From positions 124,001 through 188,000 of the forward strand of contig NZ_NIHB01000003.1 of the NCBI RefSeq assembly GCF_002591915.1: 64,000 bases of DNA, given 5' to 3'. Source of the stretch: Marinicella litoralis (lineage in GTDB: Bacteria; Pseudomonadota; Gammaproteobacteria; Xanthomonadales; Marinicellaceae). Positions 45,474 to 53,867 of the stretch are shown here, one piece after another. The notes below the pieces were generated by a model. It was not told where the DNA came from, did not search any database, and saw only the letters and a list, made by a program, of their open reading frames with translations. A program made the translations under genes and the position numbers. The first letter of the stretch is position 1. Each line of letters starts with the position of its first letter.

Positions 45474-46490
45474 TTAATATTGTATTGCTGGATGCATCAA
45501 ATAGCACAAGCAGTCTAATCTAATCGCTCGGATACTTTGGGTAATCATGGCTGGAACCACTTTTTGTTTGGTACAAATGTTCTTACCCCGTTTTTCAAAA
45601 TAATGATCCGTGATGTCATGGCCAATCTGATCAGTCACAATAAACGGCATTTCAGTGCTTTCATCATCAAGCTGTCCAAAAACAGTGCCGACTTCTAGCA
45701 GGTGAAAATTATGATAATCTAAATCATTGTTTATAACAAAATTAACTGGACTGGTCTCTTTGCCAGCAATGGCAATTGAAATATCAGGTTTGACTTTAAC
45801 GGTTGAAAAAATGTTTAAAACTTGCCTGTGTTCAACAAAACCAGGAACTGATTCCAAGGTGGATTGGTGAATTAAATTTTCTAAAAAGGTCAGGGTTTGT
45901 TCAATGCCATCAGCGGTTCCAGACATGCCACATTCAATAGTTACTGATGGGCAGAACTTGGCAAATGCGCCTGATTGAATGCCATCTGGACTGGTGAAGT
46001 GGATGATGGTATCTGAAAACAAAGAAGCCAGGTTAATGAATTCGCTCTTTAATGAATTGATCCCAGCATAGTGTGGGTTTCTGCCTGTATTATTGTGTAT
46101 GTCTACACTGGCAAATGGGTTTTGATTTGCCATAAATTCTGTGATTTGTGACATTTTCATGGCCACATCATTGTGCTGCTTATGAATGCCTGGCCAGCAT
46201 CGATTGAAATCTGGTTGGTGCTCTAATTGCCTGAGGTTTTCTTTGGCAGCCTGTACATTGCCAAACAATATATACAAACTGCGTGGTAGTTTGTTGATGT
46301 TTTGTTTAATTAAAATTTTTATGGCGTCCCAACCGGTCGCTTCATCACCATGTTGTAAGATTGAGATAAAAAGAGGGCGTTTAATTTGGCCGGCTAAATG
46401 GACCAAAGTATGATTGTCAACAAACTTGTAAAGCTCGGTGGCATCAACATCAAGAATGTTTTCAGGCAATTGGTCAAGAATTGTGATCAT
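45474..46490 (-). CDS. M14-family zinc carboxypeptidase/AstE-like deacylase
   Basis: 338 residues. The zinc site of the succinylglutamate desuccinylase/aspartoacylase branch of M14 is visible: HGDEATGW (His and Glu ligands) and DIHNNTG (third ligand His). The putative catalytic Glu is in TIECGMSG. NVQAAKENLRQLEHQPDFNRCWPG resembles the N-x-x-A-x-x-x-x-x-R substrate region (cited cores NVQAAKENLR and DFNRCWPG). No signal peptide, so cytoplasmic. Substrate unknown; a free amino acid derivative or small peptide is likely. Confidence 0.75.
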   Translation of the reverse strand: MITILDQLPENILDVDATELYKFVDNHTLVHLAGQIKRPLFISILQHGDEATGWDAIKILIKQNINKLPRSLYILFGNVQAAKENLRQLEHQPDFNRCWPGIHKQHNDVAMKMSQITEFMANQNPFASVDIHNNTGRNPHYAGINSLKSEFINLASLFSDTIIHFTSPDGIQSGAFAKFCPSVTIECGMSGTADGIEQTLTFLENLIHQSTLESVPGFVEHRQVLNIFSTVKVKPDISIAIAGKETSPVNFVINNDLDYHNFHLLEVGTVFGQLDDESTEMPFIVTDQIGHDITDHYFEKRGKNICTKQKVVPAMITQSIRAIRLDCLCYLMHPAIQY

Positions 46491-46896
46491 TGATAAAATT
46501 CATCCTATAGATTTGGGGTTGCTTTAGGCTGTTGGTCAATTATTATTAAGTAGAATGATTCGATATTTATTCCGCAATGGATGATATTAAAGACCCATAC
46601 TTAAGTCAATCTTTTATGGATTTGTCTGGCTGTGATTACTTTAAAATGTCTTAGAAAGTTAAATCCACGTAAGGAACTATTTAGTATGATGCTATGATGC
46701 CAAGAAAATTTAATTATTGACTTGAAAATTTATGCGCCAATCGCCATGATTTGAAAGTTAATTAAATCTAAAAAATGCTGTATCGAATACAGTGGTTAAC
46801 CCCAAATAATATTATGTGTGATTCGACCCTATACTCAGAATGATGGTTTTTGATATTTTGGCTCGAATTTTTTCTATGATCGGAGAATAAAGCAAT
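46491..46896. other. 406-base intergenic region upstream of the Gld-like operon
   Basis: No convincing gene. It is A+T rich and holds a 15-base perfect palindrome (46778-46792), a GGTTAACC palindrome just after it (46794-46801) and a TAATAT -10-like element (46807-46812) lacking a good -35. A TTGACT at 46717 has no matching -10. A GGAG Shine-Dalgarno lies at 46882-46885 for the first operon gene. Confidence 0.6.
46778..46792. promoter_or_regulatory. Operator-like palindrome upstream of the Gld-like operon
   Basis: CTGTAT-CGA-ATACAG, perfect arms with a three-base centre, about 105 bases before the ABC ATPase start and close to a -10-like TAATAT. It resembles a dimeric regulator site; the family of the regulator cannot be told. 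Confidence 0.45.
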
Positions 46897-47838
46897 ATGA
46901 TTGAATGTTTGAATTTAAGTAAAAAATTTGGTCAATTTACAGCTGTAGATGACTTGAGTTTTACTGCCAACAAAGGTCAGGTTTTGGGTTTTTTAGGACC
47001 CAATGGCGCAGGTAAATCCACAACCATGAAAATGATAACAGGCTTTCTAGAACCCACTTCGGGTCAAATTAAAGTTTGTGGAATTAATATTTTTGATGAC
47101 CCAATAGCGGTTAAATCAAAAATTGGTTATTTGCCTGAAGGTGCGCCTAGTTATGGTGAAATGGAAGTGGGTCAATTCCTACATTTTGTGGGAGCCCTCA
47201 GAGGGATTAAACCATCTTTGATCAAAGCTGCTGTTGAATCAGTGATTTCACGGGTTAATTTAGAGAATGTATATTTTCAGAAAATTGAAACCCTTTCTAA
47301 AGGATTTAAAAGACGTGTGGGCCTGGCCCAAGCCATTATTCATGACCCAGATGTATTGATTATGGATGAGCCTACAGATGGTTTAGATCCCAATCAAAAA
47401 CATCAAGTCAGGGAATTAATCACCGACATGTCGAAAGACAAAACCATCATTTTATCAACTCATATTCTTGAAGAAGTGCATGCTGTTTGTGACCGTGCCA
47501 TCATCATTGCTGGTGGAAAAATTGTTGCAGATAACACGCCTACAGAAATGGAAGGCATGTCACGGTATCATCATGCCGTTAGTTTTGTTTCCGATTTAGA
47601 TACTGAATTACTAAATAAAATCAAACAAATGAACTGTGTATTAGATGTTAATTATGACTCAAGATTAAAAGAAACTACGGTATTTCCAACACAAGGGCTT
47701 TTTATTTTTGACGAGATCAGTGAGTTTTTAAGAAAACAATCGATTCAAGTAAAAAGTTTAAAAATGGAAGCTGGGCGTTTGGACGAAGTGTTTCGAAACA
47801 TCACCCAGCCCATGGGTGAAAGGGAGGTGGTGAAATGA
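46897..47838 (+). CDS. ABC transporter ATPase, GldA-like
   Basis: 313 residues. Walker A is GPNGAGKS, the signature is LSKGFKRR (a non-canonical LSKG as in GldA and CcmA-like exporters), Walker B is VLIMDEPTDGLDP, and the H-loop is LSTHILEE. The C-terminal 80 residues form the DUF4162-like extension. It pairs with the membrane permease that follows, overlapping it as ATGA. The homologous GldAFG system is part of gliding in Bacteroidota; non-gliding bacteria have the same ATPase-permease-auxiliary set with unknown cargo. Confidence 0.92.
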   Translation: MIECLNLSKKFGQFTAVDDLSFTANKGQVLGFLGPNGAGKSTTMKMITGFLEPTSGQIKVCGINIFDDPIAVKSKIGYLPEGAPSYGEMEVGQFLHFVGALRGIKPSLIKAAVESVISRVNLENVYFQKIETLSKGFKRRVGLAQAIIHDPDVLIMDEPTDGLDPNQKHQVRELITDMSKDKTIILSTHILEEVHAVCDRAIIIAGGKIVADNTPTEMEGMSRYHHAVSFVSDLDTELLNKIKQMNCVLDVNYDSRLKETTVFPTQGLFIFDEISEFLRKQSIQVKSLKMEAGRLDEVFRNITQPMGEREVVK

Positions 47839-48569
47839 GACAGATTCAACCTATCATAAAAAGAGAGTTACAAAGTTATTTTGCCACGCCAATTGCTTAT
47901 GTATTTATCGTTATTTTCTTGATAATGAGTGGAGTTTTTGGATTTTATTTCGGTAGCCTGTATGAAAGAGGACAAGCTGATTTGATTCCATTTTTTAATT
48001 TCCACCCTTGGCTGTATTTATTTTTGGTTCCTGCGGTCGCCATGCGACTTTGGTCAGAAGAGCGCAACAGTGGAAACATTGAATTACTGATGACCTTACC
48101 TGTTCATAAAATGGATTGGGTATTGGGTAAGTTTTTTGCCGCATGGTTATTTATTGGTTTGGCTTTGTTGTTAACCTTTCCAATGGTCATCTCGATTAAT
48201 TACCTAGGAGATCCTGATAATGGTCTTATACTGGCCAGTTATTTTGGTAGTTTTCTCCTGGCTGGCGGCTTTTTAGCCATTGGCAGCTGTATTTCCGCTG
48301 CTACCAAGAATCAAGTGATTGCTTTTATTTTATCCGTCGTGGTTTGTTTCTTGTTTTTGCTGTCTGGTTTTCCCATGGTGTTGAATTTCTTTAAGATGTT
48401 TTTGCCTCAAGTGATGGTTGATGCAGTTGCATCCACCAGCTTTTTAACTCATTTTGATTCAATCACCAAAGGTGTTTTGGATTTAGGAGACTTGAGCTAT
48501 TTTGCAATTACCATTGCAGTTTGGCTTTATGCAACATCGTTAATTATTGATATTAAGAAGGCAAATTAA
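47835..48569 (+). CDS. ABC-2 type permease, GldF-like
   Basis: 244 residues with six membrane helices. The start IQPIIKRELQSYFATPIAYVFIVIFLI (cores KRELQSYFATPIAYV) and RLWSEERNSGNIELLMTLPV are diagnostic of the GldF/ABC-2 family. It forms the membrane channel with the preceding ATPase. Two bases separate it from the next gene. Confidence 0.92.
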   Translation: MRQIQPIIKRELQSYFATPIAYVFIVIFLIMSGVFGFYFGSLYERGQADLIPFFNFHPWLYLFLVPAVAMRLWSEERNSGNIELLMTLPVHKMDWVLGKFFAAWLFIGLALLLTFPMVISINYLGDPDNGLILASYFGSFLLAGGFLAIGSCISAATKNQVIAFILSVVVCFLFLLSGFPMVLNFFKMFLPQVMVDAVASTSFLTHFDSITKGVLDLGDLSYFAITIAVWLYATSLIIDIKKAN

Positions 48570-48571
48570 TC

Positions 48572-50425
48572 ATGAAAACACAAGCACATAAGACACAATT
48601 ATTGATCTTGGCGGTGATTTTTTTATTGTCGTCAATTGTTATCAGCCAAAGCGGGTTGTTCTCTCGGCTTAGGGTTGATTTAACCGAAAACAATTTATTT
48701 ACCTTGAATGAAGGTACCATCAATATCCTCAAGGGGATTGATGAAAACATTCACCTGCGTCTGTTTTACTCAGACCAAGCCACGGTCAACATTCCTATGT
48801 TAAGAACTTACCAAAGACGTGTGGTCGACTTTTTAGAAGAGTTGGAGCGATATGGTGGTGGGAAGTTAAAACTCAGTATCATTGATCCAGTTTCTTTTTC
48901 TGAGGAAGAAGATCAAGCTTCTCAATATGGATTACAGGCATTGCCCGTAGGAGAGGGTGGTGAAAATGTTTTCTTTGGTATAGCTGGAACCAATGCACTG
49001 GACAATGTGGAAGTGATTCCATTTTTACAGCCAGACAAAGAATCATTTTTGGAATACGATGTGGCTCAGTTGATTTACAACTTAAACCATCCAGAGAAGA
49101 GGACTTTGGGGGTGATGAGTGAGTTGCCTTTGTTGGGTGGTTTTGATCCACAACAAGGCCAAACCCAAGGTCAAATTGTATTTGAGCAACTGAAGGAAAT
49201 GTATGAAATCGTGCCACTCGAATTGACTGACACAGATTTGAATGGCATTGATTTGTTGTTGGTGGCGCATCCAAAAACGCTATCCGATGACACTTTATTT
49301 GCCATTGATCAATATGTCATGGGCGGTGGGAGACTGTTGTTGTTTGTTGACCCCTTGGCTGAATCAGAAGAAGTGGTTGCAGACCCACAAAATCCAATGG
49401 CTCAATTGCAAGCTGACAGAAGTTCAAATTTGAATAAATTGTTACAAGCTTGGGGTGTTGGTTTTGACCCAACAAAAGTCATATTAGATAACCAGCAAGC
49501 GGTTTCAATCCAATCTGCTCAAGGGCAAGCCATCAGGCATTTAGCCATCAGTTCTTGGGTTAAACCTAGTTTAAACAGCGAAGACGTGGTGACCTTAGAT
49601 TTAACTTCTATTAATACTGCTTTTGCAGGTTCGCTCACAGCACCAGAAGGTAAATTATTGCCTTTATTAAGCACTACCAGCGAATCTATGTTAGCAAACA
49701 ATGATGCGATGTCATTGTTGTTAAATCCTGCTGGACTGTATCAAAGTTTTGTGGCGGATGACCAACAACATGTGATTGCTGCCAGGGTAATGGGTGAACT
49801 CAAAACTGCTTTTCCAAATGGTCTTGATGGTCAAGCCGGGAATGACTTATTACAACAAACGGATCTAGGGCATGTGGTAATCATTGCTGATGTTGATATG
49901 TTATTTGATCGCATGTGGGTTAGGGCGCAAAATTTCTTTGGACGACAAATCTATTCAAATTTTGCTGACAATGGGGCTTTTATAAATAATTTAATTGACA
50001 ACATGACTGGCAGTGCAGATTTGATTCAAGTCAGGGCCAGAGGAACTTCCAACCGACCGTTTGATAAAGTGTTAGAAATCAAACGGGTGAGCGAACAAAA
50101 ATACCGCGAAACTGAAAATCAATTGTTACAACAGTTACGTGAAACTGAAACCAAGCTCAATGAGTTGCAACGCAGTAAAGGACAAGACAATCAATTGATT
50201 ATCAGTCGCGAGCAACAACAAGAAATTGCTAAGTTCAAACAACGTAAGCTCGAGGTGAGAAAGAATTTACGAGAAGTGAAACGCAATTTAAATAAAGACA
50301 TTGAGGCATTGGGGACCAAACTTAAATTCATTAATATTGCATTGGTTCCATTGTTTATTACTTTGGTAGTCATCTTTCTTTCATGGAGAAAATCTAAACG
50401 TAAGGAGCGTCAATATGTTAAATAA
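48572..50425 (+). CDS. GldG-like ABC auxiliary protein
   Basis: 617 residues. One N-terminal membrane helix (about 9-27) is followed by a large extracytoplasmic domain of the GldG/ABC-type uncharacterised family: RVDLTENNLFTLNEGTINIL (core LTENNLFTL), LRLFYSD, DFLEELERYGGGKL and MGGGRLLLFVDPL. Near the C-terminus comes a basic coiled-coil (about 515-580, with RETENQLLQQLRETETKL) and a final membrane helix (about 592-608), so the bulk lies in the periplasm between two anchors. It is thought to gather substrate for the permease. Confidence 0.9.
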   Translation: MKTQAHKTQLLILAVIFLLSSIVISQSGLFSRLRVDLTENNLFTLNEGTINILKGIDENIHLRLFYSDQATVNIPMLRTYQRRVVDFLEELERYGGGKLKLSIIDPVSFSEEEDQASQYGLQALPVGEGGENVFFGIAGTNALDNVEVIPFLQPDKESFLEYDVAQLIYNLNHPEKRTLGVMSELPLLGGFDPQQGQTQGQIVFEQLKEMYEIVPLELTDTDLNGIDLLLVAHPKTLSDDTLFAIDQYVMGGGRLLLFVDPLAESEEVVADPQNPMAQLQADRSSNLNKLLQAWGVGFDPTKVILDNQQAVSIQSAQGQAIRHLAISSWVKPSLNSEDVVTLDLTSINTAFAGSLTAPEGKLLPLLSTTSESMLANNDAMSLLLNPAGLYQSFVADDQQHVIAARVMGELKTAFPNGLDGQAGNDLLQQTDLGHVVIIADVDMLFDRMWVRAQNFFGRQIYSNFADNGAFINNLIDNMTGSADLIQVRARGTSNRPFDKVLEIKRVSEQKYRETENQLLQQLRETETKLNELQRSKGQDNQLIISREQQQEIAKFKQRKLEVRKNLREVKRNLNKDIEALGTKLKFINIALVPLFITLVVIFLSWRKSKRKERQYVK

Positions 50426-51392
50426 TTTGAAAGCATTGTTGGGTTTGTTGATAGTCATTGCTGGGGTTGCTTATTATGTTACTAAAGCCGATTCTGAACA
50501 AAATCTCACAACAAGATTTTTGATGCCAGATTGGCAAATTAGCCCAGACCAAATTGAAGCCATTAATAAAGTTCAATTAGAAAAAGATGGTGAAATGATT
50601 TCGGTTATAAAAGAGGGCGGCAATTGGTCTATTGAAGGTGGGTTCTTTGCCAATACCGAAACTTTGTCTCAATTGTTTCAATCTATACAGTCTGCTTTGA
50701 TTGTTGAAGAAAAGACGGCAAATCCTAAAAACCATGAGCAACTTAATTTGGGTGAAAATGGTTTGAAAGTGAGCTTTTTTGAGGATAATAAAATTGTCGA
50801 TGCAGTATTTGTCGGTAAAAATACCGGTGCAGATTTGGTATTTGTTCGTCATGAAAATGAGAACCAAACTTATACAGTGCGTGGTTTGAAATCGATACCA
50901 TTCAACCTTGATAGTTGGCAATTGAAAACCATTTTAGATTACCCCGCCGATCAAGTGGTTAAGGTTGAGTTTAATCCAGCTGAGGAAGCGGCTTTTGCGG
51001 TTCAACGTAATGTTAACGATTTAAGCTTAAATTTAGTGGATTTCCCAGATGGCTTTCAATATAAATCAGACACCCAGCTGAGTACATTGGCTGCCGGGTT
51101 GTCACGTTTAATGATTGATGAAGCCTTGCCAGTAAACCTTGAAGGTATGGAGCTGCATTCGGTTAACCGTTACCAGTTGAATGATGGGTCGACGGTAGAA
51201 TTACAAATTTATCAGAAAGGTGAAGAATATTTTTTAACAGTCAGTGGTGATAAGCATTTACATTATGCACCTTGGATGTTGAAAATTGCTGAGTATAAGT
51301 TCAATGCACTGAACAAAAAACTGTCTGATTTAATAGAGCATAAGGCTGACTCGGAATCAGCGGTTTCAGTACCGGAAGACCCAGTTGAATAA
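50415..51392 (+). CDS. DUF4340 domain membrane-anchored protein
   Basis: 325 residues. An N-terminal helix (about 7-22) anchors a periplasmic region made of two similar beta-rich halves: a KVQLEKDGEMISVIKEGGNWSI unit (core KEGGNWSI) and a later VQRNVNDLSLNLVDFPDGFQ unit. This repeated layout and the place after a GldG-like gene are typical of DUF4340. It overlaps the previous gene by 11 bases. Function unknown; it probably works with the exporter. Confidence 0.88.
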   Translation: MLNNLKALLGLLIVIAGVAYYVTKADSEQNLTTRFLMPDWQISPDQIEAINKVQLEKDGEMISVIKEGGNWSIEGGFFANTETLSQLFQSIQSALIVEEKTANPKNHEQLNLGENGLKVSFFEDNKIVDAVFVGKNTGADLVFVRHENENQTYTVRGLKSIPFNLDSWQLKTILDYPADQVVKVEFNPAEEAAFAVQRNVNDLSLNLVDFPDGFQYKSDTQLSTLAAGLSRLMIDEALPVNLEGMELHSVNRYQLNDGSTVELQIYQKGEEYFLTVSGDKHLHYAPWMLKIAEYKFNALNKKLSDLIEHKADSESAVSVPEDPVE

Positions 51393-51765
51393 ATCCTCAG
51401 TGGTGCTGATTCTGGCAGCAGTTTATGGATTAACTGCTGTCGCCTTGGGAGCGCTTGGCCAACATACTTTTAATGTTGAGCCAGGCACCCACGCAGCGAT
51501 GTTATTTCAGCACGCCTATATATATCAATTAATTCATGCCTTGTTATTGATTTGGATAGCCACAAATATGTCTGAGGGTTTTTGGATCAAAGCGGCAGCA
51601 GTTGCCATATCTGTTGGTGTTTTATTGTTTTGTGGTGGTATTTATTTATTGGTATTTGTTGGTAAAACTGGCTTTTCGTGGATTACCCCACTGGGTGGCT
51701 CGATGATAATTCTGGGTTGGTTGAACTTGGTAATTCATGGTTTTCGAAAACTAAGAAAAAGTTAA
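51385..51765 (+). CDS. DUF423 family inner membrane protein
   Basis: 126 residues with four membrane helices. It starts with TTG, with GGAAG about six bases upstream, and overlaps the DUF4340 gene by eight bases. The DUF423 (YgdD) pattern includes LTAVALGALGQHTFN near the N-terminus, FQHAYIYQLIHALLL and FCGGIYLLV, and ITPLGGSMIILGW. Function is not known in any organism I can name. The overlap suggests cotranscription with the Gld-like operon. Confidence 0.9.
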   Translation: MNKSSVVLILAAVYGLTAVALGALGQHTFNVEPGTHAAMLFQHAYIYQLIHALLLIWIATNMSEGFWIKAAAVAISVGVLLFCGGIYLLVFVGKTGFSWITPLGGSMIILGWLNLVIHGFRKLRKS

Positions 51766-52016
51766 ACCTACAAACTATTTGTCGCTGGCAGCAGAGCAAA
51801 AGCCATTGGTATCAGCAGACAATCGTGTTTCATAAAAGCATTCAGTAAAGCCCATTAAAAAGACATTATTAAGCGACGCGCTGTCTATTTTGGGTTTAAG
51901 TTTTCGTTAATTAAGCTGCTTTTCTTAATCGACTCATGCCTTTTTGAGGGTTTAGTCACAATTCTTTTTATATTCAATCCTAAACTATTTAGTCAGTTTA
52001 TATAAAAAGAGTGGCT

Positions 52017-53855
52017 ATGAATAATCAATCTAAACAAAGAAGAAACCTGTTAGCCGGTGGGGTTGCAACTGCGGTATTGGCAGCAGTTCCACTACAAAAC
52101 CATGCAAAAAATAAACAACAGTTAAAGCAAAAGACTGCTTTAAAAAAGTCTGCAGTATCTTCTGGGTTTAAAGCCATACCCATCCCAGAACAAACATTTG
52201 CAAATATGGTGTATGGTCGACTGGCCTATGGGGTGACTCCTGGTGAATTCGATGAAAACTCTTGGTCTTCATTGGGCCAAGATGATACTGAGAGACTGGT
52301 TAATTTTGTTAATCAGCAACTGGCAGGCGGGGCAGATGTAGATGTTGATGCCAGGGTTGCAGCCGCTGGTAATTTTGCCACATTGAATAAGACCTTGCCT
52401 GAAATGTGGTTTGATCATCGCTTAAATCCTGGTACAGGTGAGGACAGCTATAATCGCCCGATTTATGAAATGAAACGTTTGAAGTTTACCCGGGCTGCTT
52501 ATAGCTTGTTTCCATTAAAAGAGCGCATTGCTGATTTTTGGCACGACCATTTTAGCCTAAATGGTGATGATACATATGCCCGTGCAACCATGACCAGTTG
52601 GGACAGGGATGTGATACGCCAACACATGTTAGGGAATTTTAAAGAGTTCTTAACAGCCACAGCACAACATCCGGCGATGTTGTATTACCTTGATAATTAC
52701 GAAAACACCAAATCGGCTCCCAATGAAAATTATGCACGTGAGTTGATTGAATTACATACCTTGGGAGTAGAAAATTACTATGGATTGGTCCAACAGAATA
52801 TGGTGCCAACCATCACAGTCCAAGAATCCGGTGGTGCTTGGCCAGCAGGTCAAGGACCTGGGGAAAGTACCATCCAGCAATTTTATGTGGATGCTGATGT
52901 TTATGAAGCAGGACGATGTTTAACAGGTTGGCATGTAGATGATGATGGTGATAGCAGCACGGGCTTGTTTTTATTCAATTCCAATCAAAATGACAGGAAC
53001 CAAAAAGCCGTATTAGGCGCTGGGATGATTAATTTTTTCGCAGATCAAGGTGTCGCTGATGGACACAACCTGATTGAACTTTTGGCCTACCATCCGGGAA
53101 CGGCAAAACACATTGCAGGAAAATTGGCTCGATTTTTTATATCAGATACACCACCACAATCAGTTGTGGATGATGTTGCGGCTGTTTTCTATGACAATCG
53201 TACGGCCAGCAACCAACTCGAATTGGTATTTAAAGCCTTATTTAATCACACTGATTTTGCAGATCCGACGCATTGGCAAGCTAAACTGAAAAGACCATTT
53301 GATTCAGTGGTATCGGTCATGCGAGCTTGCGCAACTGATTTTACTGTGATGCCAGATGACAGTAACAGTAACTCACTGGAATCACGCATGGATGATACAG
53401 GGCACTTTCCATTTGAATGGCAGGCTCCTGATGGATATCCAATGAAATCATCGTACTGGATGAGCTCAACTGCATTGATCCAAACATGGAAAACAGTGGA
53501 TTGGATCATAGACAGAGAAAATTCAGGTGTTTATATCACGCCTGTAAAGGAACGGACAGTTGCCGCGTTTCAAAATACCCAAGCAGCTTTAACCCCTGAG
53601 AATATGCTGGCATTCTGGATGACTCAAATATTTGATCACACGCCTTCTGGTGGGTGGATAGGTGATCCGGTGTTTGAATCAATCATTCCATTTTTGATAC
53701 AGCAACCTGAAAATGATTCTTATCCACCTTGGCAAAGGTCTTTAACCATACCATTTGATGACTTGGTGGACAATGACTGGCCTTACCGATGGCATGAACG
53801 GCTCAGGGGCATGGTGAGCTTGGTATTGGCATCTCCTTATTTCATGCAACGATAG
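52017..53855 (+). CDS. DUF1800 family Tat-exported protein
   Basis: 612 residues from the ATG at 52017 (a GTG two codons earlier is possible). The N-terminus has a twin-arginine type signal, KQRRNLLAGGVATAVLAAVP, though position +2 is Asn rather than a hydrophobic residue. The DUF1800 core includes RLAYGVTPGEFDE near the start, IADFWHDHFSLN, NENYARELIELHTLGV, ARCLTGWHVD-like GRCLTGWH, and KHIAGKLARFFISD. The family is secreted and its biochemistry is unknown. Twelve bases separate it from the DUF1501 gene, its usual partner. Confidence 0.93.
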   Translation: MNNQSKQRRNLLAGGVATAVLAAVPLQNHAKNKQQLKQKTALKKSAVSSGFKAIPIPEQTFANMVYGRLAYGVTPGEFDENSWSSLGQDDTERLVNFVNQQLAGGADVDVDARVAAAGNFATLNKTLPEMWFDHRLNPGTGEDSYNRPIYEMKRLKFTRAAYSLFPLKERIADFWHDHFSLNGDDTYARATMTSWDRDVIRQHMLGNFKEFLTATAQHPAMLYYLDNYENTKSAPNENYARELIELHTLGVENYYGLVQQNMVPTITVQESGGAWPAGQGPGESTIQQFYVDADVYEAGRCLTGWHVDDDGDSSTGLFLFNSNQNDRNQKAVLGAGMINFFADQGVADGHNLIELLAYHPGTAKHIAGKLARFFISDTPPQSVVDDVAAVFYDNRTASNQLELVFKALFNHTDFADPTHWQAKLKRPFDSVVSVMRACATDFTVMPDDSNSNSLESRMDDTGHFPFEWQAPDGYPMKSSYWMSSTALIQTWKTVDWIIDRENSGVYITPVKERTVAAFQNTQAALTPENMLAFWMTQIFDHTPSGGWIGDPVFESIIPFLIQQPENDSYPPWQRSLTIPFDDLVDNDWPYRWHERLRGMVSLVLASPYFMQR

Positions 53856-53867
53856 AGGAATAGACAA

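Noticed and set aside
46778-46792. LexA box in the palindrome CTGTATCGAATACAG
   Set aside because: The gammaproteobacterial LexA site is CTGT-N8-ACAG (16 bases); here the spacing is N7 and the downstream genes are not SOS genes.
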